Positions 1 to 5,142 of a stretch of DNA of 7,788 bases are shown here, piece after piece (position 1 is the first letter of the stretch; each line of letters starts with the position of its first letter). Both the position numbers and the translations under genes were made by a program. Origin of the DNA: Spirochaetaceae bacterium (GTDB lineage: Bacteria; Spirochaetota; Spirochaetia; Treponematales; Treponemataceae); NCBI GenBank assembly GCA_031290725.1, contig JAITMZ010000213.1:1-7788 (forward strand), read 5' to 3'. Under the pieces are notes generated by a model. That model made no database searches. It saw nothing but the letters and a program-made list of their open reading frames with translations, and was not told the DNA's origin.

Positions 1-84
1 AAAGGTAAAGATGAACCATATTTGTTGTATGATAGCGACACAAAAGAAAAGACGAAAAAAAGAACAGTAAGCGGTTTAAAGTAA
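1..84 (+). CDS. C-terminal end of an unrecognised gene (partial)
   Basis: Frame 1 is open from the left edge to a TAA at 82-84, giving 27 residues that end in ...KKRTVSGLK. The tail is very lysine-rich and hydrophilic, with no hydrophobic segment and no motif I recognise. It counts 26 G/C in 84 bases (31%), far below the GC-rich genes that follow, so it may belong to an AT-rich or acquired gene, or simply be a lysine-coded tail. It converges with the iorAB operon, and the hairpin at 244-283 could terminate transcription from both sides. With so little sequence it could also be chance; the open frame to the edge and the protein-like charge pattern are the only support. Confidence 0.45.
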   Translation, partial: KGKDEPYLLYDSDTKEKTKKRTVSGLK

Positions 85-312
85 AGGCTGCCCGTATGGG
101 CGGTCGATATGGCGGGTGGGTTTTGCCATTCGCAGAATGGCGCAGGATCTGGCGGTGGCTTCGGAGAAGTATTAAAGGGGGAGGGATGAGGCTTCCGGGA
201 AGGAGGGCTGGGGAAGAGCCTCACACGGAGGCACAGGGGGAATAAAAACGTCGGACGGTTTGGAATATCGTCTGACGTTTTTTCATGGCCGCCCCCTAAT
301 TGGCTTGAGCGG
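85..312. other. Purine-rich intergenic region
   Basis: This 228-base gap lies between the left-edge gene and the 3' end of iorB. The plus strand is strongly G-rich, with runs such as those at 175-184 and 199-216. It holds a small perfect hairpin: GCCATTC at 125-131 and GAATGGC at 135-141 with a GCA loop, and no T-run after it. It also holds the bidirectional terminator listed separately. A 49-codon plus-strand frame (96-245) reaches up to the terminator but is rich in G, R and W and has no convincing ribosome site; I do not call it a gene. Nothing else is visible. Confidence 0.6.
244..283. terminator. Bidirectional Rho-independent terminator
   Basis: The arms ACGTCGGACG (248-257) and CGTCTGACGT (269-278) form a 10-bp stem with one G-T wobble and an 11-base loop. 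AAAA lies before the stem and TTTTTT after it, so a U-tract follows the hairpin in both directions. On the minus strand it lies 30 bases past the iorB stop, so it is the likely terminator of iorAB. On the plus strand it is 160 bases past the stop of the left-edge gene and could also end that transcript. Confidence 0.88.
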
Positions 313-879
313 TTACTCTCCCCTCCCCAGCCGAAACGCTTTCCGGTTAGCTTCCGCGACGGCGGGAGCTTTGGCCGCAAAATTCGCCGTGATAGTCTCC
401 TCCAAGGCTGCGGCCTTCAGGGGCAGGAAGAGTGACGCCGCACCCACCATCACCGTATTCACCGCTCGCGGGAGCCCCGTCTGCTTGGCCAGAACCGCCG
501 CTTCCACCAGGCGATGCCGCGGGAAAGTTCGCACCGCCTTGACGATGGTCTCCGGGGCCGGGTAGTCCGGGATATTCACAAAAGGCTCCGCGGCGCTTAC
601 CAAGGCGCCGTCCGGGGAAAGCCAGGCGGCGTAGCGGAGGCTCTCCAGAGGCTCCATGCTGATGATGAGGTCGGCCCCGCCCTGGGGCACCAAATCCGAG
701 GCGATGGGGCCGTCCGCCAGGCGTAAATGGGCCAGCACCGCGCCGCCCCGCTGGGCCATGCCGTGCACTTCGGACTGACGCACGGTCAGCCCTTCCCGCA
801 CCGCCGCGCGGGCGATAATCGCGGCGATGGACAGCACACCCTGGCCGCCCACCCCCGCAAGGATGACGTCGTATTTCAT
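313..879 (-). CDS. iorB: Indolepyruvate oxidoreductase subunit beta
   Basis: This is the gamma-type catalytic partner of IorA. The two subunits convert aryl pyruvates such as indolepyruvate, with CoA and an electron acceptor, to aryl-acetyl-CoA and CO2; some organisms run it in reverse to make aromatic amino acids. The protein is 188 residues, normal for IorB. Near the N-terminus it shows GVGGQGVL (residues 9-16), a nucleotide-type glycine loop, followed by SEVHGMAQRGG, both characteristic of this family. I chose the ATG at 879, where MKYDVILAG begins the family's usual first strand. The frame stays open upstream to 939, but that part overlaps iorA and is arginine/lysine-rich. The start overlaps the iorA stop as ATGA, and a good AAGGAG sits 7 bases ahead. 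The protein is soluble and cytoplasmic. The family call is firm; the true substrate is not visible. Confidence 0.94.
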   Translation of the reverse strand: MKYDVILAGVGGQGVLSIAAIIARAAVREGLTVRQSEVHGMAQRGGAVLAHLRLADGPIASDLVPQGGADLIISMEPLESLRYAAWLSPDGALVSAAEPFVNIPDYPAPETIVKAVRTFPRHRLVEAAVLAKQTGLPRAVNTVMVGAASLFLPLKAAALEETITANFAAKAPAVAEANRKAFRLGRGE

Positions 880-2582
880 TTTTTTTCTCCTTTTTTTTCT
901 CCTTCGGCTCGCAGTCGCTTCCTTGCTGCTTCCAGACATTCCCGCTTGAAGACCACCACGGACAGGCCGGGATATTCGATTTCGGCGCGGAGACGCTTCG
1001 CGTTTTCGTCCGTCATCTGCTTTTTGGCTTCCAGTTCCGCATAGCGCTCAGGCTTGACGCCCAGCCCCAGAACCAGGCCGCGCAGTTGGGACGAAGGCAG
1101 GATGGTTTCCTGGCAGCCCGTCATGGCCACGATGGAGTTGTCCAGGATGACCACCGTCATGGGTGTGTCGGCCGCCACCGCATCGATGAGTCCCGTAATT
1201 CCCGAATGGAGGAAGGTGGAGTCCCCGATCACCGCCACCGCATAGCGCACCCCCGCGTCCGAGGCGCCGCGAGCCATGCCGATGGAAGCGCCCATGCAGA
1301 CGATGGTCTCGGGCACGCTGTAGGGCGGGCCGGCTCCCAGCGCGTAGCAGCCGATGTCGCTGGTTACCGCCAGGGCAGAGGGGCGCTCCTGTTCCGGCAG
1401 GGTGGCGGCGATTTCCGCCATCGCCTGCTTAATTGTATTGTAACTGTCGCCGTGGGGGCAGCCCTGGCACAACTGGGGGGGCCTTCCGGGAAGGGGCGGA
1501 ACCGCCAGCGCCTGCTGCGCGGCGAGGATGTTTTTTCGGGGGGCAAGGCCCAATGCGGGGCGCACATTGTCCGGGTCAAGTTCACCGGCACGGGGAACGG
1601 CGTTGTCCAGCTTGCCGGTGATGGTGATGCTTTGCGGCAGAATCCCCCGCAGGCGTTCCTCGATGACGGGCTGGCCTTCCTCCAGCACGATGACCCGCTT
1701 GGCCGTCACGCAGAGCTGCCGTATCGATTCCACCGGCAGGGGGTAAGCCCCGATGTGCAGGCGGGCCGGTTTAATGCCCATCCGCGCGGCGATTAAGTCC
1801 GCCAGGTTTTCTTCGTAATAGTTCCCCCCCAGCCCCGAAGTGATCACCGCGAGGCTTGTGTCTACGGGAAGCGAGCCGCCGCCGCTTTCCAGGAGGTTCG
1901 ACTTGTGCGCCGTGGACCAGGCGAGCATATCCCGCTGCTTTTCGATGAGGCCGGCATAGTTTTGGCGGGCATAGGCGGGAAGGAGCATCCACTTGGTTTT
2001 GTCCGTGCTCTTGTCCAGCGCGTTTTGGTTCCGCTGCCCGCCCAGGCGCACCGCGGCGCGGGCATGGGACAGGCGGGTGGCCATCCGCAGCAGCACCGGT
2101 ACGCTGAATCGCTCGGATACGTCGAAGGCTTCCCGGGCCATATCGTAGGCTTCCTGCTGGTGGCGCGGCTCCAGGCAGGCTATCAACGCAAATGCCGCAT
2201 AGAACCGCGACTCCTGCTCGCTCTGCGATGAGTGCATTCCGGGGTCGTCCGCCACGGCGATCACCAGGGCGCCCTTGATGCCCAGAAGCGCGGCGTTCAT
2301 CAGCGGGTCGGCGGCCACATTGAGTCCCACGTGTTTCATGGTTACGAGCGCGCGTTTTCCCGCAAAACTGGTACCCAGAGCCGCTTCAAGGGCGGTCTTT
2401 TCGTTGGTACACCAGGCAGCCGTGAAGCCGCCGGTCCCGGCGTGTTCCATGAGGCACTCCATGATCTCCGTGGATGGGGTGCCCGGATACCCGTAGGCGG
2501 CGCTCAATCCCGCGTGGACGGCTCCCAGCGCTACGGCTTCGTCGCCCAAAAGGGCGCTTGTTTCAGTGGTTTGGTTTGACAT
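876..2582 (-). CDS. iorA: Indolepyruvate oxidoreductase subunit alpha, short form
   Basis: This is the thiamine-diphosphate-binding subunit that works with IorB on aryl pyruvates. The protein is 568 residues from the ATG at 2582. Visible in order: an N-terminal pyrimidine-binding-type domain opening with LGDEAVALGA and GYPGTPSTEI (residues 31-40); a central domain; the family cysteine motif CQGCPHG (C372, C375); and the diphosphate-binding signature GDS at 453-455 running to DN at 481-482. Archaeal IorA normally ends in a domain with two [4Fe-4S] clusters; here the chain stops after FKREC and a charged tail EGEKKGEKK, so that domain is missing and electrons must leave by another route or partner. 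A 92-codon open frame continues upstream of the ATG but has no family likeness and contains the promoter, so I rejected it. iorB follows with an ATGA overlap. No ligase or aminotransferase gene lies beside it. Confidence 0.93.
   Translation of the reverse strand: MSNQTTETSALLGDEAVALGAVHAGLSAAYGYPGTPSTEIMECLMEHAGTGGFTAAWCTNEKTALEAALGTSFAGKRALVTMKHVGLNVAADPLMNAALLGIKGALVIAVADDPGMHSSQSEQESRFYAAFALIACLEPRHQQEAYDMAREAFDVSERFSVPVLLRMATRLSHARAAVRLGGQRNQNALDKSTDKTKWMLLPAYARQNYAGLIEKQRDMLAWSTAHKSNLLESGGGSLPVDTSLAVITSGLGGNYYEENLADLIAARMGIKPARLHIGAYPLPVESIRQLCVTAKRVIVLEEGQPVIEERLRGILPQSITITGKLDNAVPRAGELDPDNVRPALGLAPRKNILAAQQALAVPPLPGRPPQLCQGCPHGDSYNTIKQAMAEIAATLPEQERPSALAVTSDIGCYALGAGPPYSVPETIVCMGASIGMARGASDAGVRYAVAVIGDSTFLHSGITGLIDAVAADTPMTVVILDNSIVAMTGCQETILPSSQLRGLVLGLGVKPERYAELEAKKQMTDENAKRLRAEIEYPGLSVVVFKRECLEAARKRLRAEGEKKGEKK
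879..902 (-). repeat. Tandem GGAG+A8 duplication at the iorA/iorB junction
   Basis: On the minus strand the 12-base unit GGAGAAAAAAAA occurs twice in a row, at 902-891 and 890-879. In the iorA frame each copy encodes GEKK, giving the GEKKGEKK tail. The second copy supplies the ribosome-binding site and the first base of the iorB ATG. Both A8 runs are candidate slippage sites. Confidence 0.9.
887..892 (-). promoter_or_regulatory. iorB ribosome-binding site
   Basis: AAGGAG on the minus strand stands 7 bases before the iorB ATG (879). It fixes the iorB start over the longer open frame and shows that this organism does use Shine-Dalgarno initiation inside operons, in contrast to the first genes of its transcription units. 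Confidence 0.8.
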
Positions 2583-2597
2583 AGTGTTAGTATAGCA
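2583..2597 (-). promoter_or_regulatory. iorA promoter, extended -10, likely leaderless
   Basis: On the minus strand TGCTATACT (2597-2589) is an extended -10 element: TG, one base, then TATACT. Six bases (2588-2583) separate it from the iorA ATG, which places the expected start site on the A of the ATG. The -35 region at 17-base spacing matches the consensus poorly (3 of 6), which fits an extended -10 promoter. No GGAGG-like sequence lies before the ATG. Confidence 0.6.
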
Positions 2598-2657
2598 TAT
2601 TTGTAGAAAAAAGGGAAGGGACTGGTACCTCAAAACAGCAATTCCAAATTCAACCAT

Positions 2658-2740
2658 CTGGGGCATTGCCTGAGTTGGTGAGCAGTAAGTCGTGCCAGTT
2701 CTGGTGAAGATAAGGGCTGACCTCATAGCGTAATGCCCAG
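2658..2740. repeat. Concentric imperfect palindrome
   Basis: Three pairs of arms share one centre near 2699.5. The outer arms are CTGGGGCATT (2658-2667) and AATGCCCAG (2732-2740), which pair with a single bulged G. The middle arms are GGTGAGC (2677-2683) and GCTGACC (2716-2722) with one mismatch. The centre is CCAGTTCTGG (2695-2704). No T-run follows on either strand, so it is not a normal terminator. It could be a small non-autonomous element, a protein-binding dyad or a remnant of something larger. Confidence 0.6.
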
Positions 2741-2895
2741 AAAGAAATCGAATAAGGAAGGGGAAAAGTAATGTTTTTCCTCTAAAATTTTTTAAGCTTT
2801 TTCGACTTTTTTGACTTTGCGGTTGAATTGCTGAAAGTTTTGCGAATACTTTTATCAAATACAGGAATTGTTACATGTTAAACAGAAAAGGCTCA

Positions 2896-2939
2896 AACGG
2901 TGCATAACCAAGCCGTCGAAATCCCATTATGCACCCGTT
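2896..2939 (-). terminator. Hairpin after tgt, candidate terminator
   Basis: AACGGTGCATAA (2896-2907) pairs with TTATGCACCCGTT (2927-2939) over 12 bp, with one bulged base and a 19-base loop; the inner nine pairs are perfect. It begins 12 bases past the tgt stop on the minus strand. Only a broken T-rich stretch follows (TTTGAGCCTTTT), so termination may be weak or it may only stabilise the mRNA 3' end. Confidence 0.5.
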
Positions 2940-2951
2940 CCCTGCCCCCGG

Positions 2952-4082
2952 TTATCCCCGTATGCGGCGGAGGAACGCCGTCTTGAAATCCGCGAACCGG
3001 TTTTCCATAATCGCCCCCCGCGCCTCCAGTACCAGATGGTGCAGGAAATACAAATTATGATACGACGCCAGCATGGCGCTCAAAATTTCCTGTTCCTTGA
3101 AAAGATGCCGGAGGTAGGCACGGGAATAATCTCGGCACACCCTGCAGCCGCACTCCCGGTCCACAGGGGAAAAATCCCGGGCGAATTCCTCCCGTTTGAT
3201 GGACAAGGGTCCGTCGTGGGTGAGATACGAGCCGTTCCGGGCGTTTCTCGTGGGAAGCACACAGTCGAACATGTCGATGCCGTTGGAAATGGCCTCCAGG
3301 ATGAAATCCGGGGTGCCGATGCCCATCACGTAGCGGGGTTTTTCGCGCGGCAGAAGGGGCGCCGAGTGGGCGAGCATCTCCGCAAAAACCTCGGGAGGTT
3401 CTCCCACGGAAAGCCCGCCGATGGCCACACCGGGGGTGTCCAGGGCGCTCACCAGGGCCGCACTCTGCTCCCGGAGGTCTTTGAAAAAGTTTCCCTGGGT
3501 GATGGGGAAAAAAAGGCCGCGATAGCCCCCGTCCCGCTTCTCTTCCCAGGCCGCCTTTGCCCGCCGTGCCCATTGACCGGTGATTTCCAGCGCCCGTACC
3601 GCCTCGTCCCGGCCAACCCCGTGGGCGGTACACACGTCGAGCTGCATCTGTATGTCCGAATTGAATCGCGCCTGTAGGCCCGCTACCTTTTCCGGGGTAA
3701 ACAAGTGGGCGGACCCGTCGATGTGGCTTCTGAAAGACACCCCTTCCGGGCTGATTTTGCGTAAATCCGACAGGGAAAACACCTGGAATCCCCCGGAGTC
3801 GGTGAGAAAATTGTGCCGCCAGCCGGAAAACCCGTGAAGTCCGCCGGCCTGCTCCACGGTTTCCACGCCGGGCCGCAGGTACAGGTGGTACGTGTTGGCC
3901 AGGATGATTTCAAAGCCGATTTCCTCCAGGGTATCCTTGCCCACCGCCTTCACCGTCGCGCGGGTGCCCACGGGCATGAACACCGGGGTACTCACGTCGC
4001 CGTGGGGCAGGTGCAGAATCCCCCTGCGGGCAGCGGAGGAAAGGTCGCTGTGCAAAATCGTGAAAAATTTAGGTTTTGACAT
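2952..4082 (-). CDS. tgt: Queuine tRNA-ribosyltransferase (TGT)
   Basis: The enzyme swaps guanine 34 in the anticodon of tRNAs for Tyr, His, Asn and Asp with preQ1, a step toward queuosine. The protein is 376 residues, the usual bacterial length. Family marks are complete: TDSGGFQV with catalytic D95, QG at 196-197, GGLSVGEP (223-229), GIDMFDCVLPTRN with the nucleophile-position D273, and the zinc site C311-x-C313-x2-C316-x25-H342. The substrate-pocket motif usually written DEC reads D149-V-C here, and QGG reads QGN; both sit in otherwise intact blocks and I take them as lineage variants. The ATG at 4082 gives the expected N-terminus; it overlaps the end of the upstream permease gene by 14 bases, so translation is probably coupled. 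No strong ribosome site is visible. It is the last gene of the dut operon. Confidence 0.97.
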   Translation of the reverse strand: MSKPKFFTILHSDLSSAARRGILHLPHGDVSTPVFMPVGTRATVKAVGKDTLEEIGFEIILANTYHLYLRPGVETVEQAGGLHGFSGWRHNFLTDSGGFQVFSLSDLRKISPEGVSFRSHIDGSAHLFTPEKVAGLQARFNSDIQMQLDVCTAHGVGRDEAVRALEITGQWARRAKAAWEEKRDGGYRGLFFPITQGNFFKDLREQSAALVSALDTPGVAIGGLSVGEPPEVFAEMLAHSAPLLPREKPRYVMGIGTPDFILEAISNGIDMFDCVLPTRNARNGSYLTHDGPLSIKREEFARDFSPVDRECGCRVCRDYSRAYLRHLFKEQEILSAMLASYHNLYFLHHLVLEARGAIMENRFADFKTAFLRRIRG

Positions 4083-5142
4083 ACTTCAACAACCCCAGAC
4101 TGAGCATGGTAAAAAAGATCACCGGAAACCAGGCTCCGGCGATAGGGGGGATCATGCCGTTCTGGGCCAGAAGCATGGTAACCATCTGCATGATGTAAAA
4201 GGCCACGGCGGAAAACAGGCAGAGCATGAAACTCACGATCATCACGTTTTTACGGGTTTTTCCGGACAGGCCGATGGACAAAAAGACCACGATGAACACC
4301 ACGAAGGGGAAGGCAAATTTTTTGTAATACTGAGACTGGGCCTCCGCCACGGGAAGGCCGGAACGCTGCAATTTGCTGATGTATACCTTGGCCTGCGCCA
4401 CATTCACCTCCTCCACAGACAGGGTGTTGTTGCGAAAGGTTTCCGGGGCCTCGGTCAGTTCCGCCAGTATCCCCTGGTCAGCCCCGCCTTCCATCACCAG
4501 AGAGTCGTTTTTGCTGGTATACTGGATGGGGGCTACCAACCGCCACTTTTCCCCGTCCCAGTCCGCATAGTCCGCGCGCAGAATCGCCATCAGGGACTTG
4601 TCGCTGTTCCGTACCACGAGATACAGTTTTTCCAGCCGCTGTTCCTCGTTGGAATACCGGTCCGCCTTGTATACAATATTACCGCCCCTGGAGATCACCA
4701 CGATGCGGCTGGCATCCAGGGACTGGGTTTTACCTAGGAGGGTGTCCTGAAGCTCCACCTTTTTCGCGTAGGTTGGTACCACCAGCCGGTCCTCAAAGAC
4801 AAAAAGGGCAAAGCTGAATAAAAATGAAAACAGGAGCAGCCCCGAGGTAAAATTGAACAGGGACACCCCGGAGGCGTGGACCGCGATGAGCTCATTGTGC
4901 GCGTACAGGTCGCTCAGGGCATAGCAGGCGGCGAACAAAATCGACAGGGGCACGGCAAAAAATATCGTTTTGGGCATGTAGAGGATCATCACGGTGGCCA
5001 CCTGCTCAAAGGGCACCTCGTCCAGCATATAGCGCCACAGGTTCATCATCAGGTCGATGAGGACCAGCACCAAGGAACAAAATATCACGGCGCCGATGAA
5101 GATGGGAATAAATTTTCTGAACAGATAACGGGTAAAAATCAT
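4069..5142 (-). CDS. lptG: LptF/LptG family permease (second copy)
   Basis: This is an inner-membrane half-permease of the Lpt system, which with its partner and the ATPase LptB2 pulls lipid (LPS or lipooligosaccharide in classical Gram-negatives) out of the membrane toward the LptA bridge. The protein is 357 residues, normal for the family. It has about six membrane segments: three near the N-terminus (about 9-30, 54-76, 100-116) and three near the C-terminus (about 278-293, 298-320, 336-353). Between them is a roughly 160-residue periplasmic domain, probably the beta-jellyroll. NELIAVHASG (83-92) is the conserved cytoplasmic coupling segment. The start at 5142 overlaps the preceding stop as ATGA; an open frame extends 43 codons further upstream but lies inside the previous gene. 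The F versus G assignment rests on gene order only. Confidence 0.92.
   Translation of the reverse strand: MIFTRYLFRKFIPIFIGAVIFCSLVLVLIDLMMNLWRYMLDEVPFEQVATVMILYMPKTIFFAVPLSILFAACYALSDLYAHNELIAVHASGVSLFNFTSGLLLFSFLFSFALFVFEDRLVVPTYAKKVELQDTLLGKTQSLDASRIVVISRGGNIVYKADRYSNEEQRLEKLYLVVRNSDKSLMAILRADYADWDGEKWRLVAPIQYTSKNDSLVMEGGADQGILAELTEAPETFRNNTLSVEEVNVAQAKVYISKLQRSGLPVAEAQSQYYKKFAFPFVVFIVVFLSIGLSGKTRKNVMIVSFMLCLFSAVAFYIMQMVTMLLAQNGMIPPIAGAWFPVIFFTMLSLGLLKYVKT

Larger units (their letters stand above)
2583..2951. other. AT-rich intergenic region between tgt and iorA
   Basis: This 369-base gap separates two minus-strand operons. From left to right it holds the iorA promoter, an 83-base imperfect palindrome (2658-2740), a run of spaced T-tracts (2774-2818) and a hairpin after tgt (2896-2939). 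The 60 bases at 2761-2820 contain only 17 G/C. Short open frames on the minus strand (the upstream extension of iorA and a roughly 40-codon frame ending near 2650) look like chance. No RNA gene or insertion sequence end was recognised. Confidence 0.7.

Noticed and set aside
125..141. 7-bp hairpin as a terminator for the left-edge gene
   Set aside because: No T-run follows on the plus strand, and the 244-283 hairpin is a far better candidate.
96..245. 49-codon plus-strand frame ending at the terminator
   Set aside because: Its composition simply mirrors the G-rich DNA, the ribosome site is poor, and no motif is recognisable.
880..939. Longer iorB start at 939
   Set aside because: The added 20 residues overlap iorA, are low-complexity Arg/Lys, and the AAGGAG ribosome site points to the ATG at 879. 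The openness of this frame is relevant only to the slippage idea.
2650..2775. Roughly 40-codon minus-strand frame in the tgt-iorA gap, considered as a decayed transposase
   Set aside because: No start codon, no recognisable domain, and it is mostly the palindrome itself.
2583..2858. In-frame open extension of iorA by 92 codons upstream of the ATG at 2582
   Set aside because: It has no likeness to IorA, is AT-rich, contains the promoter and part of the palindrome, and the family N-terminus begins at the chosen ATG.
2952..4082. TGT substitutions D-V-C and QGN as a sign of altered enzyme
   Set aside because: Catalytic aspartates and the zinc site are intact and the surrounding blocks are conserved, so lineage variation explains them.
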